A stretch of 64,000 bases of DNA from assembly GCF_002797855.1 (NCBI RefSeq), contig NZ_PGFB01000001.1, positions 248,001-312,000 on the forward strand. Direction: 5' to 3'. Shown here one piece after another: positions 36,839 through 45,070 of the stretch (its first letter is position 1; the number at the start of each line of letters is the position of its first letter). Origin of the DNA: Compostimonas suwonensis. Its GTDB lineage: Bacteria > Actinomycetota > Actinomycetes > Actinomycetales > Microbacteriaceae. The notes under the pieces were generated by a model. That model searched no databases. It had not been told where the DNA came from and saw only the letters and a list, made by a program, of their open reading frames with translations. Both the position numbers and the translations under genes were made by a program.

Positions 36839-37951
36839 TCAGTAGTCCGTCTCGTCGGCGCCGTACTCGGCCACGTACGCGTCCCACACCGACTGCATGA
36901 GGAAGTTGTCGGCTGCGGGAACCTCCGCCGGGATGGCGTCGGTGTCGACGAGATAGCTGTTGTCGCTATCCCACGTGGTCTTCCAGAAGGCGACACCGTC
37001 GTCGGCGAGGATCATGTCGCTCGCCTGCTGGGCGTTGCCGGCGTAGAGCTCGATGTTCTGCCAGTAGCTCTTGAAGCCGTCGAGGGTGAGGCCCGCGGCC
37101 GTCTCCTCGTTCAGACGATCGGTGATCGTGGTTCCGCAGGCATCCGTCTCCGCGTCGCAGTAACGGATGATGCGATGCATTACGTTGATGAACGCGAGCA
37201 GGGCATCCTGGTCGTCCTCCACGAACGCGCGCTTCGTGACGATGCCGTTGATGGGCGGTGCAGCGAGGTCGGGTCCGGACAGACCGACGAGCATGCCCTC
37301 CTCGAGCGCCTTCGCGCGCTGCGGTACGCCGCCGAGGTAGGCATCACCGGTTCCGGAGAGGAACGCGGCAAGGCCGGCATCCGGGTCCATGTCGACGAAG
37401 GTGACGTCGGACTCGCTCATGCCCACCGAGGCGAGGGCGTCGTTGATCTGCTTGCCCATGTCCGTCGACAGCGTCGTGACGATGGTCTTGCCCGCGAGCG
37501 CCTCGATGGCCTGGGTTCGGGCCTCCTCATGGTCGGCCGCCGTCTTGTCGAGCTCGTCGACCGTCTCGAGTCCGCCGTCGGGCCGGATCATCAGCGCCGA
37601 GCCCTCCGTGAACGGATTCAGGCCGTAGGCGTAGACGACGTCCGGGTCGGCGTTGGCGACGCCGACGACGCCCGTGGTGTTGTTGATGGCGAGATCGACG
37701 TCGCCGGAGATCACCGCAGGCATCACGGAGTTCCAGGCCAGCGACTTGAGTTCGACGTCGAGACCGGCTTCTTCGAACCAGCCCTTCTCCTCGCCGATGA
37801 TCGGCAGGTAGGTGTCCTGGAACGGTGAGATACCGACGGTGAGCGTGGTGAGGCCGTCCGAGTTCTCGCCCGAGGCTCCGCCGGTGCTGCAGCCGGTCAG
37901 GACGGCGAGCAGGGCGGCCGCGGGGATGACCGCGTATTTCGCGTGCTTCAT
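36839..37951 (-). CDS. ABC-transporter substrate-binding lipoprotein (NitT/TauT type)
   Basis: 370 residues. A lipoprotein signal ends LLAVLTGC with the lipid-accepting Cys21 and SSTGG-like linker. The mature part has the NMT1/SsuA pattern: LTVGISPFQDTYLPIIGEEK, GWFEEAGLDVELKSLAWNS, VMPAVISGDVDLAINNTT. It captures a small organic molecule and delivers it to the membrane permease encoded next. The substrate is not predictable from sequence; relatives take sulfonates, nitrate and pyrimidine precursors. ATG 37951 has AAAGGA 5 nt upstream. Confidence 0.9.
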   Translation of the reverse strand: MKHAKYAVIPAAALLAVLTGCSTGGASGENSDGLTTLTVGISPFQDTYLPIIGEEKGWFEEAGLDVELKSLAWNSVMPAVISGDVDLAINNTTGVVGVANADPDVVYAYGLNPFTEGSALMIRPDGGLETVDELDKTAADHEEARTQAIEALAGKTIVTTLSTDMGKQINDALASVGMSESDVTFVDMDPDAGLAAFLSGTGDAYLGGVPQRAKALEEGMLVGLSGPDLAAPPINGIVTKRAFVEDDQDALLAFINVMHRIIRYCDAETDACGTTITDRLNEETAAGLTLDGFKSYWQNIELYAGNAQQASDMILADDGVAFWKTTWDSDNSYLVDTDAIPAEVPAADNFLMQSVWDAYVAEYGADETDY

Positions 37952-38032
37952 GGTGTTCCTTTCACATCCGAATGTCGGGCCGTCCACCGGTGCGGGAGGA
38001 CGGGTGCTGCGTTTGGAGTGGGTATCTGGGCG

Positions 38033-38854
38033 TCATCTGTTGCTCGACCATCGGGTCACGTAGGCGCTGAGGCGCGAGATGAGCAGATCGAGGAGCACGG
38101 CCATGACGGCGATGACGACGGTGCCGAGCAGCACGACGCTCGTGTTCAGGGTGCGGCTCGCCTGCATGATGAGCCGCCCGATACCGGCGTCTGCACCTTG
38201 GAACTCGGCTGCGACGACCACGGCGAAGGCGAGGGCGGATCCGATGCGGAAGCCCGAGAGGATCTCGGGGACGATCGCCGGGAAGACCACGGAGCGATAG
38301 ATCGCGCCACTGCCTGCGCCGAGCGAGCGAGCGGCCTGCACGTAGACGGGTGGGACGTTCGTCACGGCCACCGTCGTGTTGACGACCATGACCATAAAGC
38401 ACGCAAGCGCGCCGAGGAAGATCTTGCCGCTGTCGCCGATGCCGAACCAGAGAATGACGAAGGGGATGAGGGCGACGGGCGGCACGGGGCGCACGGCCTC
38501 GATGATCGGCGTGAGCGCGTACATGAGCCATCTGCTGCGCGCCATCAGGAGACCGACGAGCACACCCAGCGCGGAGCCGACGATCCACGAGACGAGCACG
38601 CGCACGAGCGTCGCGCCGGCGTCCTGCAGCAGACGGACATTGAGCGTCGTCACCCCTTGCCACAGGGATTCGGGGGAGGGAAAGAACAGCTGCTTGATCG
38701 TCTCCGTGCCGGTCGTGAGCACCCACCAGAGCACGAGCAGCACGACGATGACGCCGACGCTCACCGCAGGACCCCAGTTCGTCGTGCGGCGACGGGGCGC
38801 GGCGGCGTCACGGGCGGCCGATACCGGCACGGAACGGATACTAGGCTGCGTCAT
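38033..38854 (-). CDS. ABC-transporter permease (NitT/TauT type)
   Basis: 273 residues, about six membrane helices. It contains the EAA-type loop (EILSGFRIGSALAFAVVVAA) that contacts the ATPase, and ALIPFVILWFGIGDSGKIFL, both typical of SsuC/TauC permeases. The start overlaps the end of the ATPase gene by 14 bp. Partner of the lipoprotein at 36839 and ATPase at 38841. Confidence 0.93.
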   Translation of the reverse strand: MTQPSIRSVPVSAARDAAAPRRRTTNWGPAVSVGVIVVLLVLWWVLTTGTETIKQLFFPSPESLWQGVTTLNVRLLQDAGATLVRVLVSWIVGSALGVLVGLLMARSRWLMYALTPIIEAVRPVPPVALIPFVILWFGIGDSGKIFLGALACFMVMVVNTTVAVTNVPPVYVQAARSLGAGSGAIYRSVVFPAIVPEILSGFRIGSALAFAVVVAAEFQGADAGIGRLIMQASRTLNTSVVLLGTVVIAVMAVLLDLLISRLSAYVTRWSSNR

Positions 38855-39611
38855 TGTGCACCTCCCGGAGCGAGTGGGCGATCTCCATACGGAGCTTCTG
38901 GAAGGCCGGGTCGGCCCGCAGATCGAGGCTGCGATCCCTTCCGAACGGCACCTCGACGACGCTGTGGACGCGTGCAGGACGCGGCGTCATCACGATCACC
39001 CGATCACCGAGGAAAAGCGCCTCCTCGATGTCGTGGGTGACGAAGATGATCGTCTTCGGCTCGGCGTCGGCGACCTTCTTGAGGGCGAGCCACATGGTCT
39101 CCTTGGTGAAGAGGTCGAGAGCTCCGAACGGCTCGTCGAGCAAGAGCACGTCGGGGTCGCTCGCGTAGGCCCTCGCGAGATCGACGCGTTTGCGCATACC
39201 CCCCGAGAGCTCCTTCGGATAGGCCGACGCGAACTCGGCGAGACCGACGAGGTCGAGGAAGCGCTCGACCCGCTCGACGCGGACGCGCGACGGCCTGCCT
39301 TGGACCTTGGGCCCGAACGCGACGTTGTCGCGCACGCTCAGCCAGGGGAAGACGGCATCCGACTGGAAGACGACCGCGCGCTGTGCGGACGGTCCCGTCA
39401 CGCTTTCGCCGTCGACCTCGATCCGTCCCGAGCTCGGAAGCATAAAGCCCGCGATGAGGTTGAGGAGGGTCGTCTTGCCGCAGCCGCTGGGACCCACGAC
39501 GCAGACGGTCTCCTTGTCGGCGATCGCGAGGTCGGTGTCGTTGAGTGCGACCGTGGTCTTCCTGGAGGTCTCGAATCTCTTGGAGACCTGCGAGACGGTG
39601 ATCTGTCCCAT
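38841..39611 (-). CDS. ABC-transporter ATPase (NitT/TauT type)
   Basis: 256 residues. Walker A GPSGCGKTTLL, signature LSGGMRKRVDLARA and Walker B VLLLDEPFGALD, followed by the switch His (VTHDIEEAL). The residues between Walker A and signature match SsuB/TauB importer ATPases. The last base of the LacI gene is shared with its start, so translation is coupled to the regulator. Confidence 0.95.
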   Translation of the reverse strand: MGQITVSQVSKRFETSRKTTVALNDTDLAIADKETVCVVGPSGCGKTTLLNLIAGFMLPSSGRIEVDGESVTGPSAQRAVVFQSDAVFPWLSVRDNVAFGPKVQGRPSRVRVERVERFLDLVGLAEFASAYPKELSGGMRKRVDLARAYASDPDVLLLDEPFGALDLFTKETMWLALKKVADAEPKTIIFVTHDIEEALFLGDRVIVMTPRPARVHSVVEVPFGRDRSLDLRADPAFQKLRMEIAHSLREVHNDAA

Positions 39612-40639
39612 CAGTTTCCTGCTCTCTCGATGTCGGGGCGGAGAGGGCCGCTCGATTGGCGGGTGACGAGGGCGACCGGCAGCACCTCGCGGCTTCCCGT
39701 GAGCACACCGGAGGACTCCAGTCCACGGATGAGGATCTCAGTCGCCGTCGCCCCGAGGGTGAGAACGTCCTGCCGCACCGTGGTGAGCGCCGGGTAGCTG
39801 TGACGCGCCGCCGCGATGTCGTCGAAGCCCACGACGGAGACGTCGCCGGGAACGGCGATGTCATGCGCGCGCAACTGATTGACGACGCCGAGGGCCATCA
39901 TGTCGTTGACGGCGAACACGGCCGTCAGCTCGCCGCTGCGAAGGCGATCGATGAAGGGCAGGATCGCCTCGCGGCCGCCCTCTTCGGTGAATCCGCCGCT
40001 GGTGACGACGGGACCGTCCCCTCCGCCGTCGCTCCACGCGGCACCGAACCCCTCGACTCGAAGGCCGCTGCTGACGAGTTCGTCGTTGGCGCCGAGCACA
40101 AGCGCCTTGCTGTGGCCAAGGCCCAGGAGGTGCTCGGCCGCCAGGCGTCCGCCTGCGGCGTTATCGGAGACGACGGCCGCGGCCTGGGAGCCTGGGATGT
40201 CTTCGTCGACAAGCACCAGCGGCATGTCGCCGAGCAGGCTCGCGAGCTCGGAGTTGCTGGGGGGCGAGCCCGCCGCATAGATGATGCCGTCGGCGGCGCG
40301 TGATCGGATCATCTCGAGGTAGAGCACCTCACGGGCGTGGTCGAAGCCGGTTGTGCAGAGGATGACGTTGTAGCCGTGTTCGATCGCGGTCTGCTCGACG
40401 CCTTTGGCGAGGTCGGCGAAGAACCCGTTGCCGATGTCGGGGACGATGAGGGCGACGATGCGCGTTGTGCCGAGGGCCAGGTTCTGAGCGGATCGGCTGG
40501 GCGCGTATCCAAGGCTGCGCATAGCCTCCTCGACGCGTTCGCGCAACCGCGGGCTCACCTTCCGCTTGCCGCTGAGTGTGTGCGAAACGGTGGTCGGGCT
40601 CACTCCGGCGTGAGCAGCCACATCGGCGATGGAGACCAT
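39611..40639 (-). CDS. LacI-family repressor of the importer cluster
   Basis: 342 residues. The N-terminal helix-turn-helix and hinge read SIADVAAHAGVSPTTVSHTL then RLRERVEEAMRSLGYAPSRS; the periplasmic-binding-like effector domain spans about 60-330 (LIVPDIGNGFFADLAKGVEQ, VVGFDDIAAARHSYPALTTV). ATG 40639 has a ribosome site AAGAAGG. It is the first gene of the cluster, overlaps the ATPase gene and has a doubled operator 42 nt upstream, so it should repress itself and the downstream genes until an inducer binds. Confidence 0.93.
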   Translation of the reverse strand: MVSIADVAAHAGVSPTTVSHTLSGKRKVSPRLRERVEEAMRSLGYAPSRSAQNLALGTTRIVALIVPDIGNGFFADLAKGVEQTAIEHGYNVILCTTGFDHAREVLYLEMIRSRAADGIIYAAGSPPSNSELASLLGDMPLVLVDEDIPGSQAAAVVSDNAAGGRLAAEHLLGLGHSKALVLGANDELVSSGLRVEGFGAAWSDGGGDGPVVTSGGFTEEGGREAILPFIDRLRSGELTAVFAVNDMMALGVVNQLRAHDIAVPGDVSVVGFDDIAAARHSYPALTTVRQDVLTLGATATEILIRGLESSGVLTGSREVLPVALVTRQSSGPLRPDIERAGN

Positions 40640-40680
40640 ACGACCTTCTTCCTGTCAGGCGGCGCTCGCCGGCTGAGTAT

Positions 40681-40711
40681 TTCCAAAGCGCTTTGGCAAA
40701 GCGCTTTGGAA
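40681..40711. promoter_or_regulatory. Doubled LacI-type operator
   Basis: Two copies of CAAAGCGCTTTG (40685-40696 approximately, and 40697-40708) sit side by side; together with the outer TTC and GAA they form one perfect 31-bp palindrome centred on a single G. CG-centred palindromes of this kind are typical LacI-family operators. It is upstream of the LacI gene at 40639. Confidence 0.9.
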
Positions 40712-40804
40712 ACAATTTAGGCATCCAGGGGCTGCAACGCAATTTGCGGGCGGTACCCGAAATCAGAAGTTAACAAACGGATGTCGCGAGATCACCCTCC
40801 GCGC

Positions 40805-42229
40805 TCACGGCACGCGGTCGCGAGGGGGCTGCGTGCGGCGGGCGTACCGCCGTGCCATGGTGCTCGAGAGCGCGAGCACCACGAGGATCTCGAGGGCGAC
40901 GCCGATGAGGTTGGTGCGCAGGCTGATCTGCGGGCCGCCGTCGGCGAAGTCGATCCAGGCGACGATGATGTCGATCGAGCTCAGCACCATCGCGGCGATG
41001 CGCGCCCAGTTCTGGCCGAGGAACACGAGGAACACGAGCACCGCGTAGAGCAGCACGCCGAGCCCGAAGACGGCCACGACGATCCACAGCACGAGATTGG
41101 CGACGGTCGGCTCGCTGCCGATCGACTGCCCGTCGACGTCGACGAGAACCGAGGTCGCGTGGGCGTCCCAGTTGAGGAACACGAGCGCGAGCGTCACGAC
41201 CCCGTAGAGCACACGCAGGCTCATGAGCACGACGCCGAGGGTCGTCTGCACCGGGCGCTTCATACGGGCGTCGGGGGTCAGGATGTCGCGCGCCACCGTC
41301 TCCTGCGCGAGCACCCGTACGGGTGCGCCGCCCGCACCTGCCGCGTCGGCCTCGGGGGTCGGCTCGATCGCCCGCAGATCGACGATCGGCAGGTCGCCGT
41401 CGGTCTGGATCGTGTCGCCCCCGCCGTTGCGGGCGTGGTAGCCGGCGGAGAAGTCCTCGATGACGCTCACGGAGGTCGCGGCATCCGCCTTCTCGAGCGT
41501 CTCGAGGATGTGGTCGCGCTCGACGTCGGTGTCGGCGTCGATCTTGTGCGTGATCTGCAGGGTGAACAGCGAGAAGCCGACGGCACGGTCGTAGGTGCCC
41601 GCCGCGAGCCAGTCGACCGCGACGCCGCCGGGCAGCTTCCAGCCCTCCGGGCATTTCCAGAAGCGCACGTGGTGGCGTTTGGCGGGGTTGCCGAGCACCT
41701 CCTGCTGGTAGGCGAAGCTCTGCTTCTGGTTGAAGAGGTAGAGCGGGCTCACGGGCGCCTCGTCGTAGCTGCGGCGCAGGATCGTGGAGGTGATGATGCG
41801 CCAGCTGCTTCCGAGGGTCACGTCGTCGGCGCGCACCCAGCCGGCCGCGGCCATCGCGGTGTGCAGCTGCTGCTCGCTGCCGTTGAGCGCGATGTTGACG
41901 GGGTCGCCGAGCAGCCCGTCGCTCGTGCGCGTGCGCCCCATGAAGTAGTCGGGCACGTAAAGGGTCGTCAGGATGCGGTGCAGGCGCGGCAGCACGAGGT
42001 AGGCGAGCACGACCCAGAAGATGACGACGAGCCAGACCTGGTTCCAGCCGAGGCTGAAGCTGTCGCCGAGCAGCAGCACGGCGAGCCAGATGGCTGCGAC
42101 CCCGCCGAAGACGAAGAAGACGTTGTCGAGGATGGCGTTGACCGAGAACCGGCGCCGGGGCAGGGGCGGCTTCACCTTGCCGCGTCGCCGCCGGGGCACG
42201 CGCGGGACCTCCGTGACCCTCCAGGACAT
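40805..42229 (-). CDS. LssY_C-domain membrane protein
   Basis: 474 residues. Two N-terminal membrane helices (about 40-90), a soluble domain (about 100-290) and several C-terminal helices (about 340-460). The soluble part reads GDPVNIALNGSEQQLHTAMA, RRSYDEAPVSPLYLFNQKQS and HHVRFWKCPEG, which I recognise as the LssY_C domain, first named for a putative secretion component in Legionella; its function is unknown. A TAGCAT box lies 6 nt before ATG 42229, the leaderless pattern. Confidence 0.82.
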   Translation of the reverse strand: MSWRVTEVPRVPRRRRGKVKPPLPRRRFSVNAILDNVFFVFGGVAAIWLAVLLLGDSFSLGWNQVWLVVIFWVVLAYLVLPRLHRILTTLYVPDYFMGRTRTSDGLLGDPVNIALNGSEQQLHTAMAAAGWVRADDVTLGSSWRIITSTILRRSYDEAPVSPLYLFNQKQSFAYQQEVLGNPAKRHHVRFWKCPEGWKLPGGVAVDWLAAGTYDRAVGFSLFTLQITHKIDADTDVERDHILETLEKADAATSVSVIEDFSAGYHARNGGGDTIQTDGDLPIVDLRAIEPTPEADAAGAGGAPVRVLAQETVARDILTPDARMKRPVQTTLGVVLMSLRVLYGVVTLALVFLNWDAHATSVLVDVDGQSIGSEPTVANLVLWIVVAVFGLGVLLYAVLVFLVFLGQNWARIAAMVLSSIDIIVAWIDFADGGPQISLRTNLIGVALEILVVLALSSTMARRYARRTQPPRDRVP

Positions 42230-42317
42230 GGGCCCATGCTAGCGGCGCGGCCGCACGCGCGTCGGTACCGGGCTGCGCTCGCACCGGATGAAATCCTCCC
42301 GCCATCGGCCGAGCCCG

Positions 42318-42424
42318 CTCACAACGACGGAGATCCACTCACAACAACGACGGAGATATCGTCGAAACCGGGCCCATAAGGCCGGTTTGCGGCCTCCTCG
42401 GCGTGAATCTCCGTCGTTGCGAGT
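42318..42424. repeat. Family-1 palindromic element with duplicated left arm
   Basis: CTCACAACGACGGAGAT at 42318 is followed by a second left arm at 42337-42357 (with CAACAACGACGG), while a single right arm AATCTCCGTCGTTGCGAGT ends at 42424. It lies between the LssY_C gene and panD, both starting away from it, so again in a divergent promoter region. Confidence 0.88.
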
Positions 42425-42492
42425 CGGAGCAGCGGCTTGGCAAGACCTGGGCTACGCCGCCTCGAGGCACCGGGCGGAGTTACAGTGGCAGG

Positions 42493-42903
42493 ATGCTGCG
42501 AACGCTCCTCTCCGCGAAGATCCACCGTGCCACCGTCACCCACGCCGACCTGAACTACGTGGGCTCGGTCACGATCGACCGCGAGCTGCTCGACGCCGCC
42601 GACATCCTGCCCGGGGAGAAGGTCTCGATCGTCGACGTCACGAACGGCGCCCGGCTCGAGACCTACACGATCGCCGGCGAGGGCGGCAGCGGGGTCATCG
42701 GCATCAACGGCGCCGCAGCGCACCTCGTGCACGTGGGCGACATCGTGATCGTGATGGCCTACGGCCTGCTCGACACGCTCGAGGCCGACGAGTTCGTACC
42801 GCGGATCGTGCACGTCGACGCGGGCAACCGGGTGATCGCGCTCGGGCACGACGCCGCAGAACCGCCGTCGGAGGGGCTCTCGCGGCCCGCATTCGCCGAG
42901 TAG
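42493..42903 (+). CDS. panD: Aspartate 1-decarboxylase
   Basis: 136 residues. It makes beta-alanine for pantothenate and CoA. The zymogen is cleaved between Gly24 and Ser25 in the visible YVGSVTID to give the pyruvoyl group. Further family motifs are [14 protein letters not shown] at the N-terminus and [12 protein letters not shown] 42493 is placed 6 nt after TACAGT, so the mRNA may have no leader. It stands apart from other pantothenate genes. Confidence 0.96.
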   Translation: MLRTLLSAKIHRATVTHADLNYVGSVTIDRELLDAADILPGEKVSIVDVTNGARLETYTIAGEGGSGVIGINGAAAHLVHVGDIVIVMAYGLLDTLEADEFVPRIVHVDAGNRVIALGHDAAEPPSEGLSRPAFAE

Positions 42904-43079
42904 AGGCGCGGGGCAGGAGGCGCGGGCAGCTGCGAGTTCATCGTCCGGCGTCGGATGCCTGCCGTCCGTCTCGCATCATCCGGCCGCTTTTCTCTGCATC
43001 TCGCCACTCGCCGCAAGAAACCTGGAGTTCACCTGGGTACTGACCCTAGGCTGGGGGTGCTGCTACCGAGAGGACACTG

Positions 43080-43982
43080 ATGCCCACCGGTGTGACCATC
43101 GAGGTCTCCGACCTCACCAAGACCTTCGGCCATGTCGACGCGGTCTCCGAGCTGAGCTTCACGGTCGAGCCCGGCCGCGTGACCGGCTTCCTCGGCCCGA
43201 ACGGCGCCGGCAAGACCACCACGCTGCGCATGCTGCTCGGCCTCGTGCGCCCGAGCTCGGGCACCGCGACCTTCGCCGGCACGCCCTACGCCCGGCTCGA
43301 GTCGCCCCTGCAGACGGTGGGAGCGGCGCTCGAGGCCGCGAGCTTCCACCCCGGCCGCTCCGCCCGCGACCACCTCCGCGTCTACGCCCTGGCCGCCGGC
43401 ATCGACGGCGCGCGGGTTCCCACGGTGTTGCAGACCGTCGGGCTCAGCCCCTACGCCGACCGGCGGGTGGGCGGTTACTCGCTCGGCATGCGCCAGCGGC
43501 TCGGCCTCGCCTTCGCCCTCCTCGGCGATCCCGGCGTGCTCGTGCTCGACGAGCCCATCAACGGCCTCGACCCCGAGGGCATCAAGTGGATCCGCACCTT
43601 CCTGCGGCAGCTGGCCGACGAGGGCCGCACGGTGCTCGTGAGCTCCCACCTCCTCTCCGAGGTGCAGCAGAGCGTCGACGAGGTCATCATCATCGCGAAG
43701 GGCTCGCTCGTGCACCGTGGCGACCTCGCGAGCCTCGACACGAGCGACACTCAGAGGGTCGTCGTCGACTCCCCCGACCGGCCGGCCCTCGCGGCGGCGC
43801 TCGAGGCGGGCGGGCTCGTCTTCGAGACGGTGCGCAGCGGCCTGCTCGTGCGCTCGGCCGAACCGGCGGAGATCGGCCACGTGGCCTTCCTCGCGGGTGT
43901 GGAGCTGAGCGCCCTGCACCGGCAGAAATCAGGACTCGAAGAGTCGTTCCTCGCGCTCGTGAGCGGAGGTGACTCGCTGTGA
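43080..43982 (+). CDS. ABC-2 type transporter ATPase
   Basis: 300 residues. Walker A GPNGAGKTTTLRM, signature GYSLGMRQRLGLAFA and Walker B VLVLDEPINGLDPEG, then the switch region VLVSSHLLSEVQ. The C-terminal extension (HRGDLASLDTSDTQRVVV) is as in drug or bacitracin-type exporters. The stop overlaps the permease start (GTGA), so the two work together. ATG 43080 has GAGAGG upstream. Confidence 0.92.
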   Translation: MPTGVTIEVSDLTKTFGHVDAVSELSFTVEPGRVTGFLGPNGAGKTTTLRMLLGLVRPSSGTATFAGTPYARLESPLQTVGAALEAASFHPGRSARDHLRVYALAAGIDGARVPTVLQTVGLSPYADRRVGGYSLGMRQRLGLAFALLGDPGVLVLDEPINGLDPEGIKWIRTFLRQLADEGRTVLVSSHLLSEVQQSVDEVIIIAKGSLVHRGDLASLDTSDTQRVVVDSPDRPALAAALEAGGLVFETVRSGLLVRSAEPAEIGHVAFLAGVELSALHRQKSGLEESFLALVSGGDSL

Positions 43983-44782
43983 ACGCCTTCGCACGCGCCG
44001 TCGGCGCCGAGTTCCTCAAGATCTTCTCCACCCGGCTCTGGTGGGTGCTCGGGCTCATCCTGTTCGGCTACGTGGGCCTGTGTGCGGCGGGCGCAGCGGC
44101 GCTCTTCGGCACGATCCCCGCGAACGGCGAGGCCGCGGGCGTCTTCGGCTCGCTGCCGCCCCTCGTCTACAGCTTCGCGACCTCGATCGGCTACGTCTTC
44201 CCCGTGCTCTTCGGCGCGCTCGCGACGACGGGCGAGTTCCGCCACCAGACACTCACCCCCACCTTCCTCGCGAGCCCGCTCCGCGGGCAGGTGCTCGCCG
44301 CCAAATGCGTCTCGGTGGCCGCCGTCGGCGCGGTCTACGCGATCGTCGCGCTCGTGGCGTCCGTGGGTCTCGGAGCGCTCGTGCTCGGCCTCACGGGCAT
44401 CGACCCGCAGCTCGGCGACCCCGCCATCTGGGCGCAGCTCGGCCGCTCGGTGCTCGCGATGCTGCTCTGGGCCTTCATCGGCGTGGGCCTCGGCGCCCTC
44501 ATCCCCAGCCAGGTCGGCGCGATCGTCGTGGTGCTCGCCTTCACGCAGTTCGTCGAGCCGCTGCTGCGCCTCGCCTCGGGCATCGCCGACTGGACGGCCC
44601 AGGTCGGCAAGTTCCTGCCCGGCGCGGCGAGCGACGCCCTCGTCGGCGCGAGCTTCTTCACGGTGGCCTCCCCGGCATCCGCCCTGCTCGAGTGGTGGCA
44701 GGGGGCGCTCGTGCTCTTCGCGATCGGGCTCGTCGCGACCGTCATCGGCTTCTTCACGAGCTGGCGCCGCGACGTCAGCTGA
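43979..44782 (+). CDS. ABC-2 type transporter permease
   Basis: 267 residues with about six membrane segments: FLKIFSTRLWWVLGLILFGY near the start, then helices around 20-40, 65-85, 110-135, 155-180, 180-200 and 240-262. ABC-2 family permease coupled by a GTGA overlap to the ATPase. The cargo is unknown; relatives export drugs or lipids. Confidence 0.88.
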   Translation: MNAFARAVGAEFLKIFSTRLWWVLGLILFGYVGLCAAGAAALFGTIPANGEAAGVFGSLPPLVYSFATSIGYVFPVLFGALATTGEFRHQTLTPTFLASPLRGQVLAAKCVSVAAVGAVYAIVALVASVGLGALVLGLTGIDPQLGDPAIWAQLGRSVLAMLLWAFIGVGLGALIPSQVGAIVVVLAFTQFVEPLLRLASGIADWTAQVGKFLPGAASDALVGASFFTVASPASALLEWWQGALVLFAIGLVATVIGFFTSWRRDVS

Positions 44783-44815
44783 GCTCCTGCCGCCTCCCCT
44801 CCCCTGCACACCCGC

Positions 44816-44971
44816 ACTCACCGCCTGTTGCACTCACCGCCTGTTGCACTCAAAACGACGGAGATTCAGCCGGAATTGAGCACTTTGGGCCGCAAAACCG
44901 CCGAATAGGGCCAAAACTCCGTCGTTTTGAGTCGAGCTCCGTCGTTTGAGTCGAGCTGCGTCGTTTTGAGT
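44816..44971. repeat. Family-1 palindromic element with multiplied arms
   Basis: The core element (44848-44932) has arms ACTCAAAACGACGGAGATT and CTCCGTCGTTTTGAGT. On the right the arm is repeated twice more (44938-44950 and 44956-44971). On the left ACTCACCGCCTGTTGC occurs twice (44816-44847). It therefore shows tandem growth at both edges. Confidence 0.88.
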
Positions 44972-45003
44972 AGGGCTGCGGGGATGTGTGGGCTGCACGG
45001 GGC

Positions 45004-45034
45004 GGGCTGCGGGCTGCGGGCTGCGGGCTGCGGG
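45004..45034. repeat. 7-bp tandem repeat GGGCTGC
   Basis: Four to five head-to-tail copies, directly upstream of the acuI promoter. A candidate length-variable tract. Confidence 0.8.
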
Positions 45035-45070
45035 AAGGATCGGCCGGGCGTGCGCGCGTAGGGTGGGACG

